A DNA stretch of 64,000 nucleotides from Variovorax sp. Root473 (GCF_001426505.1 NZ_LMEV01000017.1:1064691-1128690); one strand, 5' to 3'; shown: positions 34,884 through 45,552, counted from the first letter of the stretch. Notes: generated by a model not told the origin, from the letters alone. Made by a program: numbers and translations.

Positions 34884-35951
34884 ATGACTTCCACACCCCT
34901 TCGCGCCGGCCTCGTCGGCTACGGTTTTGCCGGCCAGACCTTCCATGCCCCGGTGCTTTCGGCTGTTCCGGGGCTCGAACTGGCGGCCGTGGCGAGTTCG
35001 CAGCCGCACAAGGTGCACGCCGACTGGCCGGGCGTGGCCGTGGTGCCCGACGTGGCGGCGCTGGTCGCCCGGGCGGACATCGACCTCGTGGTGGTGGCAA
35101 CGCCCAACGCCCAGCATCACCCGGTTGCCAGGGCAGCCCTGGAGGCCGGCAAGCACGTGGTGGTCGACAAGCCGTTCACGCTCGATGTGGCCGAAGCCCG
35201 GGCGCTTGAGTTGTTGTCAAAACGCAACAATCGCGTGCTCTCGGTCTACCAGAACCGGCGCTTCGATGCCGACTTCCTGACGCTCCAGCAGGTCCTGGCG
35301 TCCGGTGAACTGGGGCGCCCGGTGTACCTGGAATCGCATTTCGACCGCTTCAGGCCGCAGGTTCGCGAGCGCTGGCGGGAGCAGCCCGTGCCAGGTTCGG
35401 GCCTGTGGGTGGACCTGGGCTCCCACCTGCTCGACCAGGCCGTGCAGCTTTTCGGTCGGCCTGACACGCTGCAACTCGATACGGCCGTCTTGCGCGATGG
35501 CGCGCTGGTCGAAGACTATTTCCATGCCGTGCTGCGCTACGAGAGCGGTCCTTGCGCACCGCTGCGCGTGGTGCTGCACGCCACGACGCTCGCGGTCCAT
35601 GCGGCGCCGCGCTACATCCTGCATGGCACGCGCGGGAGCTACGTGAAGTACGGCGTCGATCCGCAGGAAGACGCACTGCGCGCCGGCCAGCGACCGCCGG
35701 TCGAAGGGTGGGGCGCCGATCCGCTCGAGGGAGAACTCACGCTGATGGAGGGCGGCGGCGCGCCGCGCTTTCGCGCAGTGCCGACCCAGGCCGGCAACTA
35801 TGTCGACTACTACGCGGCGGTCTGCGACGCGATCCTCGGCAAGGGGCCGAATCCCGTGCCGACCGAGCAAGCTGTCGCACTGATGGAGTTGCTCGACATC
35901 GGCCGCCAGAGCGCATCCGAGGGCCGCGCCATCCGTATCGAGCGCCCATGA
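34884..35951 (+). CDS. Gfo/Idh/MocA-family oxidoreductase
   Basis: A 355-residue NAD(P)-dependent oxidoreductase. N-terminal Rossmann start [20 protein letters not shown], then [33 protein letters not shown] with the EKP-type motif (here DKP, lysine retained) and [16 protein letters not shown] near the substrate site. It resembles YdgJ/YhhX. The substrate, probably a sugar or polyol, is unknown. It converges on rho; the rho terminator starts at its last base. Confidence 0.92.
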   Translation: MTSTPLRAGLVGYGFAGQTFHAPVLSAVPGLELAAVASSQPHKVHADWPGVAVVPDVAALVARADIDLVVVATPNAQHHPVARAALEAGKHVVVDKPFTLDVAEARALELLSKRNNRVLSVYQNRRFDADFLTLQQVLASGELGRPVYLESHFDRFRPQVRERWREQPVPGSGLWVDLGSHLLDQAVQLFGRPDTLQLDTAVLRDGALVEDYFHAVLRYESGPCAPLRVVLHATTLAVHAAPRYILHGTRGSYVKYGVDPQEDALRAGQRPPVEGWGADPLEGELTLMEGGGAPRFRAVPTQAGNYVDYYAAVCDAILGKGPNPVPTEQAVALMELLDIGRQSASEGRAIRIERP

Positions 35952-35984
35952 AAAAAGCGCGTCGGCCCGTGGGGGCCAACGCGC
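35951..35984 (-). terminator. Intrinsic terminator downstream of rho
   Basis: Arms GCGCGT (35957-35962) extended by GGCCC/GGGCC and closed by ACGCGC (35979-35984); on the minus strand the stem is followed by six T residues (35956-35951). The T-run touches the stop codon of the convergent oxidoreductase gene. Confidence 0.85.
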
Positions 35985-36008
35985 TCTTGCGGGAGAGCGA
36001 GCGGGTGC

Positions 36009-37274
36009 TCAGCCGCCGCGACGCATCATGTCGAAGAACTCGACGTTGGTCTTGGTCGCCTTCATGTTCTTGAGCATCAGCTCCATCGACTCGATCTCGT
36101 CCATGTTGTACATGAGCTGACGCAGGATGCGGGTCTTCTGCAGGATCTCGGGGGCCAGCAGCAACTCTTCGCGGCGCGTACCGCTGCGGCTGAGCTGGAT
36201 CGACGGGAACACGCGCTTTTCGTACAGGCGGCGGTCGAGGTGGATCTCGGAGTTGCCGGTGCCCTTGAACTCTTCGAAGATCACTTCGTCCATGCGGCTG
36301 CCGGTGTCGATCAGCGCAGTGCCGATGATGGTCAGCGAGCCGCCTTCTTCCACGTTGCGCGCAGCGCCCAGGAAGCGCTTGGGACGCTGCAGTGCGTTGG
36401 AGTCGACGCCGCCGGTCAGCACCTTGCCCGACGAGGGCACGACGTTGTTGTAGGCGCGGGCCAGGCGGGTGATCGAGTCGAGCAGGATCACCACGTCCTT
36501 CTTGAGTTCGACCAGGCGCTTGGCGCGCTCGATCACCATTTCGGCGACGTGCACGTGGCGCGCTGCGGGCTCGTCGAAGGTCGAAGCAATGACTTCGCCC
36601 TTCACCGTGCGCTGCATTTCGGTCACTTCTTCAGGGCGCTCGTCCACGAGCAGCACCATCATGTGCACGTCGGGATAGTTGGCGCTGATCGCGTGGGCGA
36701 TGTGCTGCATCATCACCGTCTTGCCGCTCTTGGGCGGTGCCACGAGCAGGGCGCGCTGGCCTTTGCCGATGGGGGCGATGATGTCGATGATGCGGCCGGT
36801 GAGGTTCTCTTCGCCCTTGACGCCTTCGCGCTCCAGCTTCATCTGTTCCTTGGGGAACAGCGGCGTCAGGTTCTCGAACATCACCTTGTGCTTGTTGGCT
36901 TCGGGTGCGCCGTCGTTGACCTTGTCGAGCTTGGTCAGTGCGAAGTAGCGCTCGCCGTCCTTGGGCGTGCGCACTTCACCTTCGATCATGTCGCCGGTGT
37001 GCAGGTTGAAGCGCCGCACCTGGCTGGGCGAGATGTAGATGTCGTCGGTGCTGGCCGTGAAGCTGGTGTCGGGGCTGCGCAGGAAGCCGAAGCCGTCGGG
37101 CAGGATTTCGAGCACACCGTCGGCGAAGACCTGTTCGCCGGCCTTGGCGCGCTTCTTGATGATCGCGAACATCAGCTCCTGCTTGCGCATGCGGCCGATG
37201 TTTTCGATTTCAAGCGCCTCAGCCTGCTTGAAGACTTCAGACACGTGGAGTGCCTTGAGTTCGTTTAAGTGCAT
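36009..37274 (-). CDS. rho: Transcription termination factor Rho
   Basis: A 421-residue Rho, the usual length. The N-terminal RNA-binding part contains [31 protein letters not shown]; Walker A is [11 protein letters not shown], followed by [17 protein letters not shown] (catalytic glutamate region), Walker [18 protein letters not shown], and the R-loop [31 protein letters not shown]. It is an RNA-dependent ATPase hexamer that ends transcription. It follows trxA, a pairing also seen in E. coli. Confidence 0.98.
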   Translation of the reverse strand: MHLNELKALHVSEVFKQAEALEIENIGRMRKQELMFAIIKKRAKAGEQVFADGVLEILPDGFGFLRSPDTSFTASTDDIYISPSQVRRFNLHTGDMIEGEVRTPKDGERYFALTKLDKVNDGAPEANKHKVMFENLTPLFPKEQMKLEREGVKGEENLTGRIIDIIAPIGKGQRALLVAPPKSGKTVMMQHIAHAISANYPDVHMMVLLVDERPEEVTEMQRTVKGEVIASTFDEPAARHVHVAEMVIERAKRLVELKKDVVILLDSITRLARAYNNVVPSSGKVLTGGVDSNALQRPKRFLGAARNVEEGGSLTIIGTALIDTGSRMDEVIFEEFKGTGNSEIHLDRRLYEKRVFPSIQLSRSGTRREELLLAPEILQKTRILRQLMYNMDEIESMELMLKNMKATKTNVEFFDMMRRGG

Positions 37275-37422
37275 GGAACGACCCCTGGAGGGGTAATCGA
37301 ATCTGGAACGGGGGGAGGTTTGATGTGGGGCAAGAACTGCCTCACGAACCGGGGAACTCGAACCGGTTGCCTGATGAAAGGCCCGGTGAACTGCAGGCGA
37401 TTATGACAGGAAAATCGCCCCG

Positions 37423-37447
37423 GCCAACGCATTGCGCGCTGGCCGGA
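37423..37447 (-). terminator. Possible terminator between trxA and rho
   Basis: CCGGCCA (37423-37429) and TGGCCGG (37441-37447) form a 7-bp stem just after the trxA stop; on the minus strand it is followed by GGGCGATTTTCC, with only four T residues. It may partly separate trxA from rho. Confidence 0.5.
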
Positions 37448-37456
37448 GGAAATGCA

Positions 37457-37789
37457 TCAGGCGAGTTGCTGGTCGATGAAGGCCGTGAGTTGCGCCTTGC
37501 TCATGGCGCCGACCTTGGTGGCGGCCAGCTGGCCGTCCTTGAACAGCATCAGCGTGGGGATGCCGCGAATGCCGAACTTGGCGGGGATGTCGCGGTTTTC
37601 GTCGACATTGAGCTTGGCGATCTGCAGCTTGCCTTCGTAGGTGGCCGAGACTTCGTCCAGGATGGGGGCGATCATCTTGCAGGGACCGCACCATTCGGCC
37701 CAGTAGTCGACCAGAACGGGCTGGCTGGACTTGAGCACGTCGGCCTCGAAGGAAGAATCGGAGATGTGTTTGATCAGTTCGCTGGCCAT
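37457..37789 (-). CDS. trxA: Thioredoxin 1
   Basis: A 110-residue thioredoxin with the active site WCGPC (C34 and C37), the buried Asp (VDYWAEW) and the cis-proline loop RGIPTLMLF. It is the general cytoplasmic disulfide reductase. Start chosen at MASELIKH, the family start. It is divergent from the addB-like gene and upstream of rho. Confidence 0.97.
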   Translation of the reverse strand: MASELIKHISDSSFEADVLKSSQPVLVDYWAEWCGPCKMIAPILDEVSATYEGKLQIAKLNVDENRDIPAKFGIRGIPTLMLFKDGQLAATKVGAMSKAQLTAFIDQQLA

Positions 37790-37948
37790 GTGATGTGTCC
37801 TTGTGCGCAGAGAGAGTTTCGGTGCAGCTAAAGTGCTGGTCATTGTGACAGAAACCAAGGGGTGACGTGCCATGCGGCCCGGCTATGGCGGCGATAGCCA
37901 AAGCCCTTTGCGGCCCTGCTGCCGACCCCCTCAATCCCTCAATAGAAC

Positions 37949-40504
37949 ATGAACGAAGGCCACCCCGTCCAGGCCCTGTGGTGCGACCCCGCCGACGGCG
38001 TCGTCGCGCGGATCGTCCGCGCACTCGTCGAACGGCAGCTGCATGCGGCGCGCACCGTGGTGCTGGTGCCGTACGCGCAGCTGATGGCGGTTGCGCGCGG
38101 CATGTGGGCGCGCTGCGGCAGCCCGGGCTTCGTGCCGCGCTTCGAGACCACGCACAACTGGGCGCGCAGTGCGGGTGGCTTCCTGCCGTCCGGCTACGAC
38201 ATCGCCTTCGACATGGCGCGCGACCTGGTCACGGCGCAGGGCCTGTTGGCGCAATCCGGCTTCCAGTCCGAACGCTTCGCGCTCGCGGGGCGCGTGGTCG
38301 AGCTGGCCTACCAGCTGGCACCGCTGGCATCCGCCGTGGCGCCTGACGTGCGCGGCAGCGACTGGGCCCAGGGGGCGTCCAAGGTGGCCGATGCCGGCAG
38401 CGAGTCGGAGTGGTTCCGCATCGAGAGCGCGCTGATCCGTGTCGCCGTGGCCTGGGCCGCGAACTCGGGCTACGCGACCGACGTGCTGCTGCGCGACGCG
38501 GCGCGCACCCAGGTCGATGCGCTGATCGTGCTCGAGGGCTTCCAGACCGACCCGCTGACGCAGGCGTTGTGCACGCTGTGGGGCGACCGCGCGATCCGCA
38601 TTCCGCTGGTGCCCGCCAATGCACCGCCGTCCGCTGCCCAGGCCCATGTGGCGCTCGATCCCGAAGACGAGGCCCAGCTCGCCGCCGCCTGCGTGCTGCA
38701 GCACCTGGCCGAGGGCCGCGCGCCGGTCGCGCTCGTCGCGACCGACCGCGCGCTCACCCGCCGCATCAGCGCGCAGCTGAGCACCCAAGGTGTCGTCACG
38801 CACGACGAAACCGGTTGGAAGCTGTCCACCACGCGCGCCGCCGCCACGCTGATGAGCGCACTGCGCGCCTGCGCGCATGACGCTGCCACCGACCAGGTGC
38901 TCGAATGGCTCAAAAGCGGCGCCGAGGTCGATGGGTTCGCCGTCCAGTCGCTCGAAGTGCGCCTGCGACGCGAAGGCGTGCGCGACTGGCAGGCGTGGTG
39001 CGCACTGATCGCGCGCAGCGAGAAACCGCAGGACGAAGGCCTGCGCGTCTTCACCGCCGTCATCGAGGCCCGCCGCGTCCCGATGGCGCGCGCGCGCTCC
39101 CTGGCCGACTGGCACCGCGCGCTGCGCGAGTTGTTGACGGCCGGCGAACAGTGGGATGCGCTCACCGCCGACTTCGCTGGCGCCAAGGTCATCGGTGCCC
39201 TCTGGCTCGATGCCGACGCGCACGGCGAAGAAGACGAGTTCCCCGGCGGGCGCCACAGCCTGGCCGAGTTCACGGCCTGGGTGCGCGACGTGCTGGAAGA
39301 CGCCAGTTTCGTGCCGCCCGCCGGCGACGAAACCCCCAAGGTGTCGGTGCTGCCGATGAACCAGTTGCTGGGCCGCGTCTTCGGCGCCGTCGTCATTCCC
39401 GGCTGCGACGACCGCCGCATGCCCGCGTCGCCCGAGCCGCCGGGCAACTGGAGTGCGGCGCAGCGTCTCGACCTGGGGCTGGCGTCGCGTGAGGTGCTGG
39501 AGATCGCGCAGCGTGCGGCCTGGGCCATGGCCACGCGCAACCCGTGCTGCGACCTGGTCTGGCGCCATTCCGATGCCAGCGGCGAGCCCGTGCGGCCGAG
39601 CCCGCTCGTGCAGGCCCTGCAGCTCGCCCATGCGCTGCAGCCGGGCGTCGATCCGCGCACGCCGCGCGATGTTGCCGTCACGCCGACCCTGCGGCCCACG
39701 CCGTCGGGCGCGCTGCTGCCGCTCACCAACGTGTCGACCAGCGTCTACGAAGACCTGCGGCGCTGTCCCTATCGCTTCTTCGCGCTGCGCCAGCTGGGCC
39801 TGCGCACCGCCGACGAGCTCGATGCCGAGGTCGACAAGCGCGACTTCGGCAACTGGCTGCACGCGGTGCTCGGCCAGTTCCACGAGACCCTGCGCGATGC
39901 GCCGACCAACGATGCGCAGGCGCGCGCCGCGTTGCTCGGCGATACCGCGCGCGATGTCACGCGCACGCTCGGCTATTCCGATGGCGAATTCCTGCCGTTC
40001 GCCGCCGCGTGGCCGGCGGTGCGCGACGGCTACCTCGAATGGCTCGCCAAGCATGAGGCGGGCGGGGCGGTCTTCATCGAGGCCGAGCCCTGGAAAGAGC
40101 AGCCCCTGGGCACCCTGCGGCTGGTCGGCCGGCTCGACCGCGTCGACCGCACCGCCGACGGCCAGCCCTTCGTGATCGATTACAAGACCGAAACAGCCTC
40201 CGTCACCAAGGAGCGCGTGAAAGACCCGACCGAAGACACGCAGCTCGCCTTCTACGCGGCGCTGATCGCCGACGACACCCTGCGTGCGGCCTACGTCAAC
40301 GTGGGCGAGAAATCGTCGGGCACGCAGACCGTCGAGCAGCTGGCCGTGGTCGAGGCGCGCGATGCGCTGGTCGCCGGCATCATCGACGACTTCGCGCGCA
40401 TCGCGCAGGGCGCCCCGCTGCCGCCGCTGGGCGAGGGCAGCGTCTGCGATTTCTGCGCCGCACGCGGCCTGTGCCGAAAAGACTTCTGGGAGGTCACGCC
40501 ATGA
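37949..40504 (+). CDS. AddB-like PD-(D/E)XK nuclease with Fe-S cysteines
   Basis: An 851-residue protein resembling the AddB/RexB half of the AddAB recombination nuclease. The N-terminal helicase-like region is inactive (no Walker A seen). The C-terminal RecB-type nuclease shows RLDRVDR and FVIDYKTETASV. C606 (RRCPYRFFALR) and C833, C836, C842 (CxxCx5C at the end) match the four ligands of the AddB iron-sulfur cluster. Its stop overlaps the start of the helicase gene (ATGA), so the two subunits are made together. They repair double-strand breaks. Confidence 0.88.
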   Translation: MNEGHPVQALWCDPADGVVARIVRALVERQLHAARTVVLVPYAQLMAVARGMWARCGSPGFVPRFETTHNWARSAGGFLPSGYDIAFDMARDLVTAQGLLAQSGFQSERFALAGRVVELAYQLAPLASAVAPDVRGSDWAQGASKVADAGSESEWFRIESALIRVAVAWAANSGYATDVLLRDAARTQVDALIVLEGFQTDPLTQALCTLWGDRAIRIPLVPANAPPSAAQAHVALDPEDEAQLAAACVLQHLAEGRAPVALVATDRALTRRISAQLSTQGVVTHDETGWKLSTTRAAATLMSALRACAHDAATDQVLEWLKSGAEVDGFAVQSLEVRLRREGVRDWQAWCALIARSEKPQDEGLRVFTAVIEARRVPMARARSLADWHRALRELLTAGEQWDALTADFAGAKVIGALWLDADAHGEEDEFPGGRHSLAEFTAWVRDVLEDASFVPPAGDETPKVSVLPMNQLLGRVFGAVVIPGCDDRRMPASPEPPGNWSAAQRLDLGLASREVLEIAQRAAWAMATRNPCCDLVWRHSDASGEPVRPSPLVQALQLAHALQPGVDPRTPRDVAVTPTLRPTPSGALLPLTNVSTSVYEDLRRCPYRFFALRQLGLRTADELDAEVDKRDFGNWLHAVLGQFHETLRDAPTNDAQARAALLGDTARDVTRTLGYSDGEFLPFAAAWPAVRDGYLEWLAKHEAGGAVFIEAEPWKEQPLGTLRLVGRLDRVDRTADGQPFVIDYKTETASVTKERVKDPTEDTQLAFYAALIADDTLRAAYVNVGEKSSGTQTVEQLAVVEARDALVAGIIDDFARIAQGAPLPPLGEGSVCDFCAARGLCRKDFWEVTP

Positions 40505-43500
40505 ACGGCGCTGCCTACGAACACAACGGCCGGCACGTCGCGCGCGAGGCCTTCTACACCATCGCCTGCGATCCGCGGCGCTCGGTCGCGGTCGAGGCCT
40601 GCGCGGGCGCCGGCAAGACCTGGATGCTGGTGTCGCGCATCGTGCGCGCGCTGCTCGAAGAGGGCGATTCAGCCTGCGAGCCGCACGAGATCCTGGCCAT
40701 CACCTTCACCAAGAAGGCCGCCGGCGAAATGCGCGAGCGGCTTGACCAGTGGCTCGCGCTGTTTGCTGAACTCGATCCGGCCGCGTCGCAGCGCGAGTTG
40801 GTGATGCGCGGCATGACGCCGGAGGCCGCGCAGGCCGCGGTGCCGCGCCTGCAGGGGCTCTACCGGCGCCTGCTCGAAGGCGGGCGGCCCGTGCAGTTCC
40901 GCACCTTCCACGCATGGTTCGCGGGCCTGCTGCGCAACGCGCCGCTCGCCGTGCTGCGCGAGCTGGGCCTGCCGGCGAACTACGAACTGCTCGAAGACGA
41001 TGCCGAGGCCCGCAACCACACCTGGCGGCCGTTCTTCGAGGCCGTGACCGGCGACGCGCGCGCGTTGGCCGACTACTACGCCGTCGTCGCCACGCACGGC
41101 CGCTCGCAGACGGCGAAGGCGCTGGGCGAGGCGCTGTCGAAGCGGGTCGAGTTCTCGCTGTCGGATGCCGAGAACGCGGTGGCGCCTTTCGATGTGCTGT
41201 ACCCGGCCCTGCAGGGGCTCGAGGTGCCGACCGACGCGCTGCGCGGCGAGGCCGTGCGCCGCCGCTGGCTCGACCGCGCCGCCGCCCTCGGCCGCGAGGC
41301 CAACAAGACACCGCAGAAGGCGGCCGAAGCCATCATCGATGTGTTCGGCACGGGCGAGCCCGCGCCTGAGGCGCTGGCCGACGCGCTCGCCGTGCTGCGT
41401 AAGACCTTCTTCGTCGCGAGCGAAGACCGGCTCACCAAGAACCTGCAGAAATTCCCCGCCGCGCAAGAGGCCGAAACCGAGCTGCAACTGCTGTGCGCCG
41501 CACAGGCCCAGCATGCGGCCTGGCTGTACCAGCAGCGCATGACGCGGCTCACGCGCCTGCTGATCACGGCCTTCGGCGAGGTCAAGCGCGCCCATGGCTG
41601 GGTCGACATGAACGACGTCGAGCAGGCCGCGCAGCTGCTGCTGGGCCAGTCGGCGCTGTCGGGCTGGGTGCAGGAGCGGCTCGATGCCCGCGTCGCGCAC
41701 CTGCTGATCGACGAGTTCCAGGACACCAACCCGCTGCAGTGGCAGGCGCTGTATGGCTGGCTCAGCGCCTACACCGGCGCGGGCGGCAGCGCGCCGCGCG
41801 TGTTCATCGTGGGCGATCCCAAGCAGAGCATCTACCGCTTCCGCCGCGCCGAGCCGCAGGTGTTCATCGCCGCCAAGAAGTTCGTGCGCGAAGGGCTCGG
41901 CGGCGAACTGCTCAACTGCGACCACACGCACCGCAACGCGCGTGCCGTGGTCGGCCTCGTCAACAGCGCGATGTTGGCCGCGCAGGCGGCCGGCGAGTTC
42001 GACGGCTACCGCGCCCACACCACCGAGCGCGGCGACGACGGCGAGCTGCTGAAGCTGCCCGCCATCGACCGCGACGCGCTCGACACAACAGTGGCCACCT
42101 CGCCCGCCGACGACGGCATGCTGCACTGGCGCGACAGCCTCGTCACGCCGCGCGTGCTGCCCGAAGAGCAGCTGCTGCAGAAGGAATGCGAACAGGCCGC
42201 GCGTTGGGTCGCGCAGCGCATCGCCGACGGCACGCCGCCGCGCCAGATCATGGTGCTGGCGCGCCGTCGCAGCCGGCTGTCGGCCATGCAGGACGCGCTG
42301 CGCCGCCGCCACATTCCCGTGCAGCAGCCCGAGAAGAACGACCTGAACGATGCGCCCGAGGTGCAGGACGTGGTCGCGCTGCTCGACGCGCTGGTGTCGC
42401 CTGCGCACGACCTGTCGCTGGCGCGCGCGCTCAAGTCGCCGCTGTTCGGCATCGACGACGACACGCTGGTGCAACTGGCACGCTGCCAGCGCGAGACGCC
42501 GGTGGCCAGCTGGTTCTCGCTGATCCAGAAAGGCGAGGGCCTGCCGTCCGTGCTGACCGAGGCCGGCGTCCAGCTGCGTCGCTGGCAGCGCTGGCTGATG
42601 GCGATGCTGCCGCACGATGCGCTGGACGCCATCTTTCACGATGGCGACGTGCTCGCGAAGTTCGGCGCAGCGGTGCCGGCCGCCTTGCGCCAGAGCGCGT
42701 TGGCCAACCTGCGCGGGCTGGTCGCCGCTTCGCTCGATATTGACGGTGCGCGTTTCGCGACGCCCTACGCATTGGTGCGGGCCTTGCGTGCGGGTGGCGT
42801 GCGCGCGCCCACCGTGGCCGCGCCCGAAGCGGTTCAGCTGCTGACCGTGCACGGCGCCAAGGGCCTCGAAGCCGACACCGTGCTGATGCTCGATTGCGAC
42901 GCGCCGCCGCCTCGCGCCCAGACCATGGGGGTGCTGGTCGAATGGAAGGGCAGCGACAGCGCGCCGACGCGCTTCGTGTTCCTGGCCAGCGAGAAGACGC
43001 CGCCGGCCTGCGCCGCCGCGCTGCTTGAAGAAGAGCAGCAGGCGCGCCACCGCGAAGAGCTCAATGGCCTCTACGTGGCGACCACGCGGGCGCGCGAGCG
43101 ATTGGTGCTGTCGTCGGTGAAGCCGTCGCGCGCCAACGAGGGCAGCTGGTGGGCGCGGCTGGAGCCGCTGTGCGAGCCGACAGAGGCCGACGAGCCGCTG
43201 GTTGAAGCGCTTGCCGCTGCAGAAGCCGGATCGGCCACCTTCGCGATGAAGCAACTGCCCGTGCCGCTCGTGACTACAACGGGTTCGGTGCCCGAAAAGA
43301 AAAAGGCACAAGACGCCACGGTCGATGCGCGCGCCGCCGCGTTCGGCCAGGCCATGCACCGGCTGCTCGAATGGGCGGTGCCCGGCGAGGCCTTGCCGCC
43401 GGCCCACGTGCGGGCGGCCGCGCGCGAGTTCATGCTCGACCCGCAACAGGCGCGCGGCGCTGCGGCACTGGCCCAGCGCATCCGCGCGGGCGCCGGTGCC

Positions 43501-43773
43501 TGGGTGTGGGACGATCGCAGCATCGACTGGCATGGCAACGAAGTCACGCTGGTCCACGAGGGCGACACCTTGCGCATCGACCGGCTGGTGCGCGAACGCG
43601 CCACTGGCGCATGGTGGATCCTCGACTACAAATCGGCCGCGCGCCCCGAACGGGACGCGGCCCTGATCGCACAGATGCAGCGCTACCGCACTGCCGTGCA
43701 ACATGCCTACCCCGGTGCCATGGTGCGCGCCGCGTTCCTGACCGGGCAGGGCGAACTGGTGAATCTCGAATGA
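40501..43773 (+). CDS. AddA-like UvrD-family helicase-nuclease
   Basis: A 1090-residue superfamily 1 helicase. Walker A is in ACAGAGKTW (K39), motif Ia FTKKAAGEMRERL, motif II DEFQDTNP (residues 404-411), GDPKQSIYRFRRA, the late motif TVHGAKGLEADTV, and ATTRARERL. The end carries a RecB-type nuclease with DRLVRE and LDYKS (1041-1045). It partners the preceding AddB-like protein. It overlaps both neighbours by four bases. Confidence 0.92.
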   Translation: MNGAAYEHNGRHVAREAFYTIACDPRRSVAVEACAGAGKTWMLVSRIVRALLEEGDSACEPHEILAITFTKKAAGEMRERLDQWLALFAELDPAASQRELVMRGMTPEAAQAAVPRLQGLYRRLLEGGRPVQFRTFHAWFAGLLRNAPLAVLRELGLPANYELLEDDAEARNHTWRPFFEAVTGDARALADYYAVVATHGRSQTAKALGEALSKRVEFSLSDAENAVAPFDVLYPALQGLEVPTDALRGEAVRRRWLDRAAALGREANKTPQKAAEAIIDVFGTGEPAPEALADALAVLRKTFFVASEDRLTKNLQKFPAAQEAETELQLLCAAQAQHAAWLYQQRMTRLTRLLITAFGEVKRAHGWVDMNDVEQAAQLLLGQSALSGWVQERLDARVAHLLIDEFQDTNPLQWQALYGWLSAYTGAGGSAPRVFIVGDPKQSIYRFRRAEPQVFIAAKKFVREGLGGELLNCDHTHRNARAVVGLVNSAMLAAQAAGEFDGYRAHTTERGDDGELLKLPAIDRDALDTTVATSPADDGMLHWRDSLVTPRVLPEEQLLQKECEQAARWVAQRIADGTPPRQIMVLARRRSRLSAMQDALRRRHIPVQQPEKNDLNDAPEVQDVVALLDALVSPAHDLSLARALKSPLFGIDDDTLVQLARCQRETPVASWFSLIQKGEGLPSVLTEAGVQLRRWQRWLMAMLPHDALDAIFHDGDVLAKFGAAVPAALRQSALANLRGLVAASLDIDGARFATPYALVRALRAGGVRAPTVAAPEAVQLLTVHGAKGLEADTVLMLDCDAPPPRAQTMGVLVEWKGSDSAPTRFVFLASEKTPPACAAALLEEEQQARHREELNGLYVATTRARERLVLSSVKPSRANEGSWWARLEPLCEPTEADEPLVEALAAAEAGSATFAMKQLPVPLVTTTGSVPEKKKAQDATVDARAAAFGQAMHRLLEWAVPGEALPPAHVRAAAREFMLDPQQARGAAALAQRIRAGAGAWVWDDRSIDWHGNEVTLVHEGDTLRIDRLVRERATGAWWILDYKSAARPERDAALIAQMQRYRTAVQHAYPGAMVRAAFLTGQGELVNLE

Positions 43774-45008
43774 CTGTTTCTTCTACCGTCGCCGTCATTG
43801 GCGGCGGCCCTGCCGGCCTGATGGCGGCCGAAGTGCTGAGCGCGTCCGGCGCGCAAGTGCACGTGTATGACGCGATGCCCTCGGTGGGCCGCAAGTTCCT
43901 GCTGGCCGGCCGCGGCGGCCTCAACCTCACGCACTCGGAGCCCTTCGATGTGTTCGTCACCCGCTTCGGCGAACGCCGCGCCGAGCTCGAACCGGTGCTC
44001 GCGGCCTTCGGTCCGCAGCAGGCGCGCGAGTGGGCGGCCGGACTGGGTATCGAGACCTTCGTCGGCACCTCGGGCCGCGTGTTTCCGACCGACATGAAGG
44101 CCGCGCCCTTGCTGCGCGCATGGCTGCATCGCCTGCGCACCGCGGGTGTGCAGTTCCACATGCGCCATCGCTGGGTGGGTGACGGGCCATTCGACGCGAA
44201 CGCACTGCGCTTTGCGACGCCGGTAGGCGAAGTCACGGCCAAGGCCGACGCGGTGGTGCTGGCCCTGGGCGGCGCGAGCTGGGCGCGCCTGGGCTCCGAC
44301 GGCGCGTGGGCGCCGTGGCTGCAGGCGCAGGGCGTGGCCGTGGCACCGTTGCTGCCTGCCAACTGCGGCTTCGACGGCACCGGCTGGAGCGAACATTTTT
44401 CGAGCCGCTTCGCGGGGCAGCCTTTCAAGTCGGTCGCGATCGCCTTCACCGACAGCCAGGGGCGCCACTTTGCGCGCAAGGGCGAGTTCGTCGCCACGGC
44501 CACGGGCATCGAGGGCAGCCTGGTCTATGCGGCGTCGGCGCTGCTGCGCGATGAGATCGCCGCCCACGGCAGCGCGACGCTGCTGCTCGACCTGCTGCCC
44601 GACCGCAGCGCCGAACAGGTGCTCGCCGCGGTGAAGCATCCACGCGGCGCGCGTTCGCTGAGCAGCCATCTCAAGAGCCGTCTCGGCATCGAGGGCATCA
44701 AGGCGGGCGTGCTGCACGAGGCGCTGAGCAAGGAAGCGATGCAGGACCCGGCGCAACTGGCGGCCACCATCAAGGCGGTGCCGCTGAAACTCGTCACGAC
44801 GCGGCCGGTCGACGAGGCGATCAGCACCGCGGGCGGCGTGCGCTTCGATGCGCTCGATCCGGCGTTGATGGCGACGGCGCTGCCCGGGGTGTTTGCGGCA
44901 GGGGAAATGCTGGATTGGGAAGCGCCTACCGGCGGCTATCTGCTCACAGCCGCGATGGCCAGCGGGGCGGCTGCCGCGCGAGGTGCGATCGCGCGGCTGG
45001 GGCTGTAG
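43770..45008 (+). CDS. BaiN/TIGR03862-type flavoprotein
   Basis: A 412-residue FAD protein of the HI0933/BaiN family. FAD motif VAVIGGGPAGLMAAEVL at residues 8-24, then GRKFLLAGRGGLNLTHSEP, VLALGGASWARLGSDG and the C-terminal GVFAAGEMLDWEAPTGGYLL. The family includes a bile-acid dehydratase-like reductase, but the role of most members is unknown. It overlaps the stop of the helicase gene (ATGA), so it is translated with addAB. Confidence 0.9.
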   Translation: MTVSSTVAVIGGGPAGLMAAEVLSASGAQVHVYDAMPSVGRKFLLAGRGGLNLTHSEPFDVFVTRFGERRAELEPVLAAFGPQQAREWAAGLGIETFVGTSGRVFPTDMKAAPLLRAWLHRLRTAGVQFHMRHRWVGDGPFDANALRFATPVGEVTAKADAVVLALGGASWARLGSDGAWAPWLQAQGVAVAPLLPANCGFDGTGWSEHFSSRFAGQPFKSVAIAFTDSQGRHFARKGEFVATATGIEGSLVYAASALLRDEIAAHGSATLLLDLLPDRSAEQVLAAVKHPRGARSLSSHLKSRLGIEGIKAGVLHEALSKEAMQDPAQLAATIKAVPLKLVTTRPVDEAISTAGGVRFDALDPALMATALPGVFAAGEMLDWEAPTGGYLLTAAMASGAAAARGAIARLGL

Positions 45009-45021
45009 CAGCAGGCGCTGT

Positions 45022-45444
45022 TCAGCGCTCGCACGGCCAGAAGAACACCTGCTCGGGGTCGTCCGCATCGAGGTTTTCTATGTGGCCGCTCTCCCTGAAG
45101 CCGGCTTCTTTCAGCAGCGATTGCATCGCTCCATTGGAGCGGTTCGTGGAGGTAAAAAGCTTGGGGCGCTCGCAGATCGATTTGAAGTGATCGACGAGCC
45201 TCAGGCCGAGTCGCCGACGGCGAAACTTCTCGCCGACCATCAGCATCTCGATGAAGCCGCAGTCGAAGAAGTGGTGGTGCAGCACGCCGTAGGCCGCGAT
45301 GTCGCCATCGGTCTCGATCACGTGGCAGAGGCGGTCTTCGATCCACCCCTGGATCTGCACGGCGCGGCGCGCATTGTGCGCGGCCACGGTGTCCAGGCGC
45401 ACCAGCGCGTCGAGATCACCGATGCGGGCGGGCCGGATGTCCAT
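45022..45444 (-). CDS. GNAT-family acetyltransferase
   Basis: A 140-residue GNAT protein: MDIRPARIGDLDALVRLD at the start, IEMLMVGEKFRRRRLGLRLVDHF as the acetyl-CoA-binding motif A, and NRSNGAMQSLLKEAGFRESG as motif B. Substrate unknown. The ATG at 45444 fits the family start; an upstream ATG at 45525 would add a 27-residue tail without resemblance to the family. The SRP RNA gene is upstream on the same strand. Confidence 0.85.
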   Translation of the reverse strand: MDIRPARIGDLDALVRLDTVAAHNARRAVQIQGWIEDRLCHVIETDGDIAAYGVLHHHFFDCGFIEMLMVGEKFRRRRLGLRLVDHFKSICERPKLFTSTNRSNGAMQSLLKEAGFRESGHIENLDADDPEQVFFWPCER

Positions 45445-45552
45445 GTTCACAGTGGACTGCGAGAAATTCTGGGAGGTTGAAGTGTCCTGGGTTGGTAACC
45501 CGGAGCACAGCGCATGAGTTCTCAAGAAAGGAACTCACGGCTTCTGATGTTA

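Noticed and set aside
34859-34930. Small CxxC peptide ([16 protein letters not shown]) opposite the rpmE2 upstream region
   Set aside because: It lies in another frame of the beginning of the oxidoreductase gene and has no support beyond the chance motif.
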